From Chrysomallon squamiferum (lineage: Eukaryota; Mollusca; Gastropoda; Neomphalida; Peltospiridae): a stretch of DNA of 37,500 nt. This document shows, one piece after another, positions 13,977 through 26,599 of this stretch. The stretch covers positions 8,620,014 to 8,657,513 of the forward strand of contig CM022677.1 of the NCBI GenBank assembly GCA_012295275.1, in the 5' to 3' direction. How positions within the stretch are numbered: the stretch's first letter is position 1; each line of letters begins with the position of its first letter. The translations under genes and the position numbers were made by a program. Under the pieces are notes generated by a model that was not told the DNA's origin, made no database searches, and saw only the letters and a list, made by a program, of their open reading frames with translations.

Positions 13977-15180
13977 CACAGAGATGTAATTTACATAATA
14001 CAAAAATAAGGTTTAAGTGTCTCGTGACATCTGCCAGTCACTATATAACCTGTATTAAATAACATGCAATTATTTAAATTAAAGATGCCACACCTGTGTG
14101 TTGCGTCACGTGACCAGGTAAACGCGACACGGGAGGTATTGCTTATTGATGGGTTTCCGAGTTGCAAGGTGTAGTCTGTAATTAGCTCAGTTATTGTTTT
14201 TAAATACACTTCTGTCACGGTATTCTTAACATGTTCTCCTTGTGTGTGTGATATCAATGCTGTATAATCATGTCATAGTTTATGACTGTTATAAAACAAT
14301 TAGAAATGACGTCACAGCAGTATCAGTTGTACAGTTCGACAAAAAGAAAGAAACACACACATACTGTTCAACTAACCAAATCTACAAAAAAAAAAAAAAA
14401 AAACTGTCTTGTTTTAAATTACAAGAAGACGAAAGGAACTCACACGTTGACAATTAGATAAAATTACAAACAAAAATAAATAAAAACAAAAAGTCGAAAG
14501 GAAAAAAGAAAAAAAAGAATGTAAATTAAAAGAAGGAAAAAGAATACACTCTTTGCCAACTGAAGATTTTAGAAGAAAAAAATATGCGACGGAAAGTAAC
14601 ATATACTACTACTACTAATAATAATAAAATTAAAAATCATCCACTGATAACCTTATTGTTTGATGCTAGGTAACCCTTATTTCTTTTTACACATTACTTT
14701 TACAAATATACAAAATAATTACATTAAAACAATACAAATCCATTTTATTTCATCATACTGTTTGGTACTGAATTTTTGTTGTTTTGTAATACTGTATGCT
14801 ATTTTTTCATTGGATTAGAAATTACCGTGACTTTATTTTTAATCACATACCCTTACGCCTATGACGAAATCTTTGTCATTCAATTCTTCCTTTGTTAAAA
14901 TTTCAGTCTTGATGTAAAGATTGAATTCACGTGTAGACTGTTGGCAAAACGGAGATACTGACGCTGTACTCCGTTGCCTGTATATCGTGACTTTTGTGTT
15001 TGAGAATTACGTCTCAACTGAAACATAAATTATTATAATTACTGCATCGTCTTTACGATCGGTGCTGAAGTTTGGATTTTAATGGTAATGAGAACTGTAA
15101 TGTGGGTGGGTAAAATTTTAGTTATCTTCCATCAGTGAAATGTCAAAGAATGCTTGCATTGGATAAATACTCATGATAGC
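13977..15180. other. Intergenic, no gene seen
   Basis: 14085-14330 is unique and balanced and includes a CRE palindrome at 14307-14314. A-rich low complexity follows at 14380-14640. Short frames on both strands are unrecognisable. Confidence 0.55.
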
Positions 15181-15209
15181 GCCAGATTTCTTACGAAAGG
15201 TTGTATTAT

Positions 15210-15690
15210 GTGAATAATGGATAGCTTCCGTGATGTCAACGTACCCAGCTCTTCGTGTATCTTGTTGTTGTACGCATTTCTAACTTCTCCGTAATGTCGG
15301 CTCGGTAGAGATGTCACATGATTAAAGTCTAGATTTAAAATATGGATGCCATAATGTCAAACAGCTGTTAGTCCTCCTGACAGGTATAGATTTCCTTATT
15401 TCTCTGAAAAACTTCTTCAAAGAGCTGGCTTTTTTATGTATATGCATGTATGTATAGATACAGATAATGAATAGCTTCCAGAATATCAAACAACCAAATA
15501 GCTTGACATACGTATATTTTCCGGATTTTTAAACCTCATCTGATATGTGTGTCTGTGTAATGGATAGCTTCCTTAATGTCAATTATCATGGATGATTTGC
15601 TTGATTCCCTTAGAAATCGTCAGTCATGAGCAATTTGGGTGCGGGTGATGGTAACGACAGTACGATAGATATACTCTACCCTAATGTCGA
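15210..15690. repeat. Diverged tandem repeat cluster (TAATGGATAGCTTCC core)
   Basis: Related segments start near 15215, 15282, 15341, 15465, 15558 and 15672. They share TAATGGATAGCTTCC and/or TAATGTCAA, and intervals are about 60-125 bp. Divergence is high. No coding capacity was seen. Confidence 0.6.
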
Positions 15691-17294
<1,604 letters not shown>

Positions 17295-17489
17295 ATATTC
17301 AAATCCCTGTCGTCAGATCCTCAACTCACCACACACCCCTTTAAATATTACGACCGCATCCAGTGAATTTGTGTAAGTAGTTTTATGAACGATGTTCCTC
17401 TAGGAAACCAAACAATCATGTCTACTCAGAAATCAATGTGAAATTAGTGTCGTGTACAATGCAGGCTTTTAAAAATCAATTCTTTTATC

Positions 17490-17720
17490 TTGCGAATCAC
17501 AGCCCCGTGTTTTTAGCGTGGAGCAGGAATCGATGGCCGCGTCCGTGACTGGCTGGGCGTGCGAGGAGATGGGCCAAGTTAAGTGAATAAAGCCATAATC
17601 ACAATAAACAAGCAGACGAGAAGCTCTCGAGTGGGTTTCGATCCGGACGAGGCGTGGATCAAGAAAACAAGTGGCTGGGGTTCAAGGGTTCAAGTTCAGC
17701 TGGAGAAGAGAAATGTAGTT
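17490..17720. promoter_or_regulatory. Unique GC-balanced island; possible conserved noncoding element
   Basis: Repeat-free CpG-containing sequence with no frame of note. GTTTCGATCC at 17635 is weakly like a tRNA B box. The final 40 bp are related to a second copy at 18767, so part of the island belongs to a dispersed repeat. Confidence 0.2.
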
Positions 17721-17722
17721 AG
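17684..17722. repeat. Dispersed repeat copy 1 (CAAGGGTTCAA ... GAGAAATGTA)
   Basis: Shares CAAGGGTTCAA, a CTGGA block and GAGAAATGTA, in the same order and spacing, with 18767-18805. The two copies are about 1.08 kb apart. Confidence 0.55.
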
Positions 17723-18540
17723 TAGCAGGGTTTGATGTTTTCGTAAGTTTCACTTCTGTTCTGATGGGTGGTTATTTTCCACACTTTGCTGCTCTGTCTG
17801 TCTGTTTCTTTGATCTGTTAATCTGTATATGAGATAAGCTTCAGATATAGATGAGCATGTAAGGACATACATGCAAACATATATATGTATATATATATAG
17901 TTATTTGTTTTTGTTTGTTTGTTTATTTATTTATGTTTTTGTTAGCACATTTGTTTTCGTTCTTTAATTCTATTGTTAATTATTGATTACTTGTTGTTAT
18001 TAGCGTGTTAAAAGCTGAAATTATTTCTTATATTTATAACGATAAAAAAAAAAAAATTAAAAATAAAAACACGAAATATCAACAAACTCCGTATTTCACT
18101 TAGTTACAAACTTCAGAGAGAGAGAGAAAAAAAATCGTTTAACCCATGGAAATGAAGGGAAAAATCACGATTTCAAAATGATTTAACAAAACAAAACCAA
18201 AAAAACCACACACTCTAACAACATTTGTCTTTACTCAGGATCTTGTTAAAACAATTTTCACCGCTACAGGAAGAGGAAAGAAATGTTTTATTAACGATGC
18301 AGTAAAACCACTTTTTTTTTTAATCAATAAGTTTATGGCATCATCACGTTAGGGTGATGAGAATTGAACACACTGACTTCAACAGTTTACTTACTGTCGA
18401 ACATCAGCGAGGAATATTTGATAGCGCGTACGTTTAATAGACTAGACACGTTGAATTCTAGACGTATAAAAGAAGATGTAAGAGAAGAGAACTGTATGAT
18501 ACGTAGTCTACCACTCAGTGAGATATGAAGTACTGGTACC
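17723..18540. other. Intergenic, no gene seen
   Basis: AT-rich unique sequence with a TA tract at 17880-17899 and an A run at 18044-18056. Confidence 0.6.
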
Positions 18541-18570
18541 ATTTATTTATTTATTTATTTATTTATTTAT
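18541..18570. repeat. (TTTA)n microsatellite
   Basis: About seven TTTA units. Confidence 0.9.
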
Positions 18571-18593
18571 CTACCTAAATTATGCATTTTTAT

Positions 18594-18712
18594 ATTCTGA
18601 AAGAACAGCAACAACACAAAAAGAACGAGTAGAAAATATTCTGAGTAATTTTACATTCTGTATGAGCAGCACCCACAACATAAGAAGGAGTAGAATAGTC
18701 TTAATGATCATT
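18594..18712. repeat. Diverged 61-bp tandem duplication
   Basis: ATTCTG, an AGCA/CACAAC block and GAGTAGAA recur in order starting at 18594 and 18655. Confidence 0.55.
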
Positions 18713-18766
18713 CTTAGGTGAGACACATTCCAGGCATAAATATAAAAACAAAGAGGTCATGGCTCA

Positions 18767-18805
18767 AGGGTTCAAAAATTTAAACTGGAAGAGAGAAATG
18801 TAAGT
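18767..18805. repeat. Dispersed repeat copy 2
   Basis: Partner of 17684-17722; it retains CAAGGGTTCAA, an ACTGGA block and GAGAAATGTA. Confidence 0.55.
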
Positions 18806-18909
18806 AGAAGGTTTTCATTTAGTTATTTTCCTAAGTCGAATCAAAATATTCGTAAATAAACCGTTTTTATTGTCATGGAGAACTGCTCACACTGCACTCA
18901 GTTTGTTGT

Positions 18910-19660
18910 TAATCATAGTCCATTCCCCAGTGACTGAAGTATGATCTGTTCAAATTAAACACAGAGATTTACTTTTATATTCTGAAGCATACGATGATTT
19001 GTTTCATAAACCAGTCGTGTTGCGTTTTATAGCTTCATTTTACAGTGGGATTAATCCGACAACCAGGCGGACTAATTTTTTCTTCTTTTCGTTTTTTGTT
19101 AATGTCAATAGTCCATCCACGATCACTGAAGAGAAACATATAAAAATTAAAACATACAGGTTTCCTTTTATCTTTGGATAAATATGTTACTATTACAACA
19201 GAACAGTACATACCACAGCCTTTGATCAACTATTCGTTATGGAGTATTATTCCTGCTACGAGGAGGGTTTATGGACAAAGTTTACTATGAGCCAAAACTG
19301 ATATTTACTATTTATTCTTCAGACTTTAATAAGTAAATTCCGAAGTTCTTTTATAAAACATTCCAGAGCGGAATGAGGTATTGATCTTGCTACAGTGCGT
19401 CTTGAGAATAGCAGTTTACTGTGAGTTGCTGACAGTTTCTCTCTCACTGAAGAGAATATATAAAAAATAGTATTTATCCTTGGATGGGTATTTTCCCAGG
19501 AAAGTATATGCCATATCAAGTCGTGTTGAATTCTACAGCTTGAGGAAGGATTGATCCTGCTTTCAGGCGGACAACCGTTCACTATAGAGCAATATTCCAT
19601 CCCCGATTACTGAAGAGAAAAAAAGAGGAAAAGCTAAAACGGAGATTTCTTTTTATCCTT
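18910..19660. repeat. Cluster of diverged ~160-190-bp tandem units
   Basis: Block 'TCCATCC-CGAT-ACTGAAGAG' appears near 18918, 19111, 19436 and 19593, with a degenerate unit between 19210 and 19330. Associated blocks recur in the same order: TTTTATCCTTGGAT, CAGTCGTGTTG, TAATCC/GATCCTGCT with AGGCGGAC, and GTTTACTATGAG. Units differ by substitutions and indels, so this is an old tandem array. No coding frame runs through it. Confidence 0.7.
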
Positions 19661-21560
19661 GGAACCTTTAATCCTACGTTCTTTTAACGACAATTTCGTT
19701 AGACAGCGTCCGTCAATAACGATTAAGTGGCTTTCACTTGATTACCGAGTTTTAAAGTATATTTGGCTCGTTCGTGTCGGAATGAGTCTTTAAAGTTAAA
19801 AGGGACTCTTTCTACTTTTTGTCCTTCAGTTGGATAGGGAAAGTTAAAACGTCTAATTAGCATATTCTGCACTATAGCACGTCTGTGTTATACACGCAGA
19901 AAAGAAGCCTGCGTTGTTACGTTACTTTCATAATATAGCTGCTACTACTACCACTACTACTGTTAGAACATCACGTAAAAGGAATGTTGCTACTACTACT
20001 ACTACTATACGGCTGTTACCACTAGTACTGTCACAACAACATTAATTTGATATTCTGAAAGTACTATTACAGAGCTGTTCTTACTACTGCTTCTGCTATT
20101 GTTTAGTAATTCACCTACTCGAGAGAGAGACTCACACAAACACAAACATTTTTCTAATTATTATTGTCGCAGATGCTGCTTATGCTGTGCTGGTACTAGT
20201 ACTACTACTTCTTCAACCTGCAGTTAATATCATTTAACTGTTGGGTTTTATACTATGTAATATGATTATCCTACATCATCACCAACACTTCTACTATTGC
20301 TGTTGCTGTTGCTACTTATCTTCATCATCATAGCTTCTACGTCGGCTGCTATCAATACGTTATTGGTTATAATTATTGTATTTTTTCGGTTATTACTTTT
20401 ATTGTTGTTCTTGTTGATGTTGGATTAGTGTTGTTGTTCATGCTGTTGTAACAGTAGTAGTAGTAGCAGTAGTTGTTGTTATTGTTGTTGAAATTATCAT
20501 TATTTTAATCTGTTTGTTTTTCTCTCTCTCTATTTATCTTCCCGTCTATTTGTCTCTATCTGTTTCATGTCGAAACAAAATCAACATTAATCTTACAGTT
20601 TGTTATTCCCCCATTTGTCTCTTACATATAAAACAAATTACTCTCTTCCGTTTTTACACTTCTTTTTTTTCTTTTTTTTCAATCGACTAAACAACTCTAT
20701 TATTCTTCACCATGTCTTCGTGCATATCGCCTATCAGCCAGTCTTTCCACATACGTTTTCACACACATTATCCCATAATTGATGGCGTCAACGTCCGCGG
20801 CTCTCTGGTGCCGTGGTTGATGGCGTTAAAAGCTTATACGACCTTAAAAACGACCTTCGCTGGGAGAAAACACGTCAACAGAGAAGAACACATTTAACAT
20901 TATTCAGTAAAGCCAGACCATTTCCACTGGGGCTGTCAGGATCCTCGTAGAGTGAATCTTAATATTGTGTGTTGGTTTTACGTTTCCACTCTTGGGACAG
21001 TTTTAAAGTAACTAATTTACCCCTGCAGACGTTATTTTTTCGGAGCTCGTAGCTTATGTAGTTAAAGACAAGTAATTTGTTTTAATATGTAGCTTTAAGA
21101 GTTAGAGAGGGAACTTTAGGTGAAGTCAATTTTCTTCATCGCTCGCTCAGCCTTCGTCGCTGTCTCACTTTCTGAGTCTCTGGCTGTCTGCCTGTCTGTC
21201 TGTCTGTCTCTCTTTTTCTGTGAGACCATACTACCATTATATATGTTGTTCGGCTTTTGAAAATCTTTATAACCTATATTTCTGTCAGTCTTTGTCGCCC
21301 TCTCTCTCTATATATATATTCATCTACCTTTTCTGTTCGATTTTATCGAATCGTGCTTTCTTTCTTTCCTTCAATCAATCATTCAACCTATCAGTCTATC
21401 AGTTTCACTCTCTATTTGTCTATGTATACCTATTTATCTACCTGTACATGTCTGTGTGTATATGTATGTGTTTGTATTTGTGTGTGAACGTGTGTGTGTA
21501 TGTTTATGCATGAGTATTGTGTGAGGTAAGCTCCATGCCTCTTTCGATGTCGTGCTGACA
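19661..21560. other. Intergenic, no gene seen
   Basis: Trinucleotide-rich texture (TAC/CTA, TTG) covers 19930-20490. A short ATG-started frame at 20712-20897 sits in balanced sequence containing two TTGATGGCGT segments, but resembles no family. 21180-21510 is T/C- and TG-rich. Confidence 0.55.
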
Positions 21561-21599
21561 CGTGTTAATTAAGTAATCTTACTTAGAGTTAACGCTTTA

Positions 21600-21760
21600 A
21601 GCTGTTGGATGCAAACAACAACTATGTTCTAAATAACGTCATGTAAGCGACGCCGATTGTTTAGTTTGTCAATTGTGACGTAAAATCAAATGACGTAATT
21701 CACAAACAGTTGTTGCGTAATCTTAGGACTACGGCTGGTTAAGGGTTATCAATGAGAGAA
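21600..21760. promoter_or_regulatory. bZIP-type site cluster
   Basis: AACGTCAT at 21635, TGACGTAA at 21676-21683 and 21691-21698, and TTGCGTAA at 21713-21720 fall within 86 bp of unique sequence. These match CREB/ATF and C/EBP-like cores. Function is inferred only from clustering. Confidence 0.3.
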
Positions 21761-22026
21761 TTAGCATGATGCTGTTAATAGGTTAAATAAATACTTGGTA
21801 CGTAATGAAATGTCTATGTGTGTGTGTATCTTTCTGCGTAATTAGATTAGTTCTTAGCGACAGAGCAGAACCATTCATGGTTACGTAAGTATAACATTAA
21901 AACATTGACAAAATAAATAATTTAATAATATGGCTAATTTAGTGTAAGAATATATAAATTGTGTTAAAATATATATCTAAATGGAAATATGATACACCAA
22001 TTCTGTTTGGTTTTTTTGTTTTATAT
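21761..22026. other. Intergenic, no gene seen
   Basis: AT-rich unique sequence. Confidence 0.6.
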
Positions 22027-22049
22027 AAAATAAATATACATACAGGCAT

Positions 22050-22104
<55 letters not shown>

Positions 22105-22164
22105 CATATACATATACATACAGGCATATATATGTATATAAATACCTGTATGTATATTTATTTT
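22027..22164. repeat. 25-bp inverted repeat around a TA/CA microsatellite
   Basis: The arms at 22027-22051 and 22140-22164 are reverse complements with one mismatch (centre ATACATACAGGCATTT). They enclose 88 bp of (TA)n and (CA)n plus a further direct copy of ACATACAGGCATA near 22116. The structure could fold as a long hairpin or be a tiny foldback element. Confidence 0.8.
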
Positions 22165-23592
22165 TTCTTCTAATAATTTTTTTTTTAAATTAAAAGAAAA
22201 GATATTTTTTATTTCTTTTTAATATATATATTTTTAATTTAATTTTAATTTTATTTAATTTTACTCTTTTTAAAATTATTTACTATTAATTTTTAATTTT
22301 GTTCAATTCAATTCAGTTTAGTTATAATGTTTTATATCCACGACATCAAAAACAAAATTGCTGAGGTCAGTGGGTGCGGGAGATATACTCAACTCTTTTA
22401 TTGTCACAACGAATTAAATTCAATCTCCTCCCCCCGACCCATTCCATCCACCACATGAATGTGCAACAAACACACAACTTGTATCCATTCATCCGTGACG
22501 CTTAGCAACAAAAACCAGCAAACTCTGACACACAGACACATTCCAGGTAAATGATTTGGGTTTTAAATTACTGATACGCTCATTGATAACGAGATGAAAC
22601 AGTTTCCTGTTGTGAGTAATCTCCCCTGAGATCACAATACGGTTTCCGCGCGATGTTCCCTGTCACCCACGGGTGGGGAAAGGTTGTGAACTGATGTTTG
22701 ACTTGACAAGTGGAGATACTGTACTCTCTTTTATTAATATGATGTAGAATTATTTTACCTGGATGTGTGAAAACTTGATGGCTGCTTTATATACAATATC
22801 TGTCTATCTATCTATAAATTCTCTCTATTTCTGTATTTCTCTTAATCTCATCGTATCGTTTTGTTCTCTTATTGTTTAGCTTTTTTCTAGTTTATATATG
22901 TCTGTCCTTCTGTCTTTGCGTCTGGTCAATTATGCAGAGTGTCTGTCTGTCTGTCTATACTCAGTATTAACGTCTTTGCATCGGTCTGTTCGTTCAATTT
23001 TTCTTTTCTGTAACGTCTTGAACTTTTTTAAACTGATTATTTAAAAGGCAATAAATCCGTCGCTAAAAGCAGTATAATCTTCACAAAAGCCATTCTTCCC
23101 TAAAGATACTGGTCATATCACATTAAGTCTGTAATACACATTTTCCTAGTACAAGAACCTGAACACATCGATTAGACCACCGAAATAAACTATCCAATTT
23201 GTGTAAAGTACATACAACCGTAATTCGACAAAATTAAAAAAAAAAGAAAAAAAAGTGGAAAAGCTCTAAGCCCATGGGACCCGCTTGTTTATTTCTCCGT
23301 CCATAATGAAGTATAGAAAATGACATTAGCTTCCGACGCGAGTTTTATTAATTTTGATTCTCAGCGCTCTGGAGTCATGTCGCTTTCCTGTCGATATAAA
23401 AAAGAAGAAGAAGGGAAAAAATATAGAAATAACACGTGTTGGTAAATCGATCAGAATCCAGCCTGGGAAAATGGCTGAGCAGATGTTTGTTCTCCTCCAA
23501 GTGTCCTAATAGCTAGCGTGAATCGTCTGTATTCCAGGGCGCTCATTTAAATATTATGGAGGTCAAACTTAAGAGGGATTTTCTTTTTAAAA
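22165..23592. other. Intergenic, includes a balanced island at 22340-22720
   Basis: The island is repeat-free. GTGACGCTTAGCAAC at 22495-22509 is similar to an RFX X-box with one mismatch. 22800-23020 is T/C-rich and 23230-23270 A-rich. No coding frame is supported. Confidence 0.5.
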
Positions 23593-23593
23593 A

Positions 23594-23631
<38 letters not shown>
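23593..23631. repeat. (TTA)n microsatellite
   Basis: About 12 TTA units. Confidence 0.95.
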
Positions 23632-23636
<5 letters not shown>

Positions 23637-24191
23637 AAAGCAAGACCATCTCCATCGAAGGATGGTTCCAGGTATCAGAATTTAGAAATTTCTACTTGTT
23701 ATTTATTTATTTATTATTTTTTAAATTCAATGACAAGATTTGTTTGATATTTTTCTATTTTATGGTTGTTGCCGAGATTGTATGTAAATTTCAAGCATAC
23801 TTTTTAATATAAAGGGTAGTTCCAGTACTTGTTCATACACACAAATAAAATAAAATAAAATAAAATAAATAAGCTGGTAAAACGAATATATGCATTGCAG
23901 GTTCAGTTAGCGTGGTTTGAATGTAATTACATTATGCCTTAAGCCGTCTGCGCAACTGAATTTTGTTATGGAGTGTATTTTTTTAAATTATATTTTTTTA
24001 TTATTTTTTTTTTTTTTTTTTTTTTTGGAGGAAGAAGAAAAAAACATTAATTTTACTTTATTTAATTAATTATTGTTTAGTATTATTTTATTATATTTAG
24101 TTTGTTACGTATGTATTCTATTTTGTAAACTATAAAAAGAGAAGAAAAATGAGAGGTCGAACGAGAATTTTATGTAGATTACTTTGTTTTT

Positions 24192-24193
<2 letters not shown>

Positions 24194-24250
<57 letters not shown>
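24194..24250. repeat. (CT)n microsatellite
   Basis: 28 perfect CT units, followed by AGGATTTGAATCC, whose reverse complement resembles a tRNA-type B box. Confidence 0.97.
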
Positions 24251-24252
<2 letters not shown>

Positions 24253-24319
24253 GATTTGAATCCATTAAAAAAAAAAAAAAGGAATACCCAGCAATGATAT
24301 CAAACTCTCATTTGAAATA

Positions 24320-24630
24320 CAGCCGTATCACCAATTACACTTATGTAACGTGCCCACGACAAAAACCTCACGAGGAAAATCATCCGATAATGCCGTGACG
24401 TAGTTACTATTTTTAACTTTGAGAACAAAGAAGCTATTTGACATGCAGGTCCTCTTCACTGGATTAGAATGCGTTAGAATGTCGAGATCCCAAACAAGGC
24501 CCACTTGTGACGTGTCTAAGGTTTGCAATTAGTGCACAACATAGTTTGTTGTGCAAACATCACGGGGAGTCGAGAATCGGTGCGATGACCTTGTTTCTTT
24601 TGTGTGACAGGTCAGAGGTCCCTCATTTTT
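24320..24630. promoter_or_regulatory. Island with nuclear-receptor-type sites and a hairpin
   Basis: TGACCTTG at 24586-24593 is the reverse of CAAGGTCA, an extended half-site of the ERR/SF-1 kind. AGGTCA-G-AGGTCC at 24609-24621 is a near-perfect DR1 element of the HNF4/RXR kind. Upstream, 9-bp arms TGCACAACA/TGTTGTGCA (24533-24541, 24547-24555) enclose a 5-nt loop. No transcript can be assigned. Confidence 0.3.
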
Positions 24631-25059
24631 ATTTTTTATTTCTTTATTTCTTTTCCCATTTCTTCTTCTTTTTCTTTCTTTTCATTTTTTTATTTTGTAC
24701 ATATTTAGTTTTCCGGGTATTTTTTTTTGTCAATTTGTTTTATCATCATTTTTTTTTTTTTTTTTTTTTTTTTTTCACTGTACATGTAAAAGTGCAAATG
24801 AACTAACACGGATGAACTATTGAACATAAAAACGTTTACACCTTTAAGACATTTGAAAAATGTGAAATTTAATTATAAAGAAAAATTATTACTACTCGTG
24901 TAAGTTAACACGTAAGGAGGGAAAGTAAAATAATAATAATAATAATAAATAATAATAATAAATAATAATAATAATAAAGAATTATAAATTTAAAAAGATT
25001 TATATATATATATATTTAAATGTTGGAAGAGAATTGATAATTATATCGTTTTGTTCGAT

Positions 25060-25061
<2 letters not shown>
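24631..25061. other. T-rich and AAT-rich low complexity
   Basis: T-rich from 24628 to 24775, ending in a run of about 27 T. (AAT)n occupies 24930-24977 and a TA tract lies near 25002-25015. No gene was seen. Confidence 0.75.

Positions 25062-25117
<56 letters not shown>
25062..25117. repeat. (CT)n microsatellite
   Basis: About 28 perfect units. Confidence 0.97.
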
Positions 25118-25120
<3 letters not shown>

Positions 25121-25490
25121 ATATATAACTACTCATCTGTGCAGTCACACACTTCAAAAAAAGGGATACAAACTACAACATTATAACAGACATAGAGGTC
25201 AGAAATACATACTTAAATTATTACTCCTGCCAAGACTGGACATAAATACTGACCACTGGTCAAACTTTAATGATTATCAGATGCGCACGTGGATTTACTT
25301 GCTGGTCGATTTCACGGTTGGCAACGTGTAACAACAACAGTCACTGGTTCTCGTTTGCAGTACATACACACAAACTGACAGACACAGTAATATAATATTT
25401 ATATACAGAGTGATTCAGAATTCTCTGTTAGTCATTACTATTGTCATCGACTTAAAAATTATAAACAAAATTTTTCAGCTCGTCTTTATT

Positions 25491-25492
<2 letters not shown>
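25118..25492. other. Intergenic, no gene seen
   Basis: Unique sequence between two (CT)n arrays of similar length. Confidence 0.6.

Positions 25493-25555
<63 letters not shown>
25493..25555. repeat. (CT)n microsatellite
   Basis: About 31 perfect units. Confidence 0.97.
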
Positions 25556-25560
<5 letters not shown>

Positions 25561-26170
25561 AAATTCGGACAGGTAATACATACATATATTAAAATAAAAA
25601 TAAAGTCAAATAAATATAGGTGTTTTTGAAAATAGAGAAAAAAGGTCATGATATTAAAATGATGGACATGTCAGACATATTATAACAATTACTTCGCATG
25701 CGTTCAAGTCAGACTACGGAAATAAATGTCTGCAACTCTCTGGGTAGCAAATCATCCAATTACGTTGTCTCATGATAAAATATCATGTTATTTTGAATAA
25801 ATGTGTGTGTGTGTGTGTGTGTGTGTGTTCCTTGAGTTACCTAATAAATACTAGTTTTGAATTTAATGTGAATAAAAATGATTATCTCTCTCTATGTGTA
25901 TTTTGTTCAATAATAATTATGCTAGTTTTGAATTAATTAATTAATTATTATTATTATCATTATTATGTTTACTTGTTACTTTTATTATTATTATTTTTTT
26001 TGTGTGCTTATATGTTTCTTTTTTGTTTTGTATTATTTATTTATTGCAATTATTACTGTTACTACGTATACTAGTATGATTACTACAATTATTGTTATTT
26101 ATTATTATTATTATTAGTTATTTTTTTCTTAGCCTATCTTAACTTCTCGTGCCTGTGACTATTACGTAAT
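25556..26170. other. Intergenic, no gene seen
   Basis: AT-rich, with a (GT)n tract at 25802-25828 and TTA-rich sequence at 25930-26130. Confidence 0.6.
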
Positions 26171-26247
26171 GTTAATTTTCTCTTTCGCTGGAGGCAGAGT
26201 CCTGTGCTATTTAAATATTTATAATTATCGATCTCTTTGTTTTTTAG

Positions 26248-26339
26248 ATTCCTGCCGGTGGAGTGAGGCGAACTCGAGACATTGTTTTCTCATTATCAGT
26301 TTGGAGAAAAACCACAAACAAACACTGGCTCACTAACAT
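26248..26339 (+). other. Candidate 92-nt noncoding (5' UTR) exon
   Basis: The segment is preceded by a strong acceptor (TCTTTGTTTTTTAG, AG at 26246-26247) and followed by GTAAGT at 26340-26345, a near-consensus donor. It is repeat-free and higher in GC than its surroundings. It has no ATG until its last bases (ATG at 26338-26340, spanning the junction), so a coding role is unlikely. The nearest + strand gene is the 407-aa gene about 4.6 kb downstream, making a leader exon of that gene the simplest reading. Chance splice-like pairs occur in any sequence of this size. Confidence 0.3.
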
Positions 26340-26414
26340 GTAAGTGAAATTTATCTTACATCATTTAATTACTTTCTTTTCTATAAATGTCTGATTCTCT
26401 CTCTCTCTATACAT

Positions 26415-26417
<3 letters not shown>

Positions 26418-26499
<82 letters not shown>
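26418..26499. repeat. (GA)n microsatellite, 82 bp
   Basis: 41 perfect units, immediately downstream of the candidate exon's donor site (within 80 bp). Confidence 0.98.
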
Positions 26500-26501
<2 letters not shown>

Positions 26502-26599
26502 TCGATAGATTATTAATAAATAACAAATAGAGAGGTTTTCAGAATAATGGAAAAAAAAGGTATTTAATTAACTATTTGTTACTGAATTAAGATCAAAGT

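Noticed and set aside
20712-20897. 61-codon ATG-started frame
   Set aside because: Short, no recognisable domain, and no splice or polyadenylation context to support a gene.
24252-24264. B-box-like GGATTCAAATCCT on the minus strand
   Set aside because: Flanked by (CT)n and an A run with no A box; likely chance.
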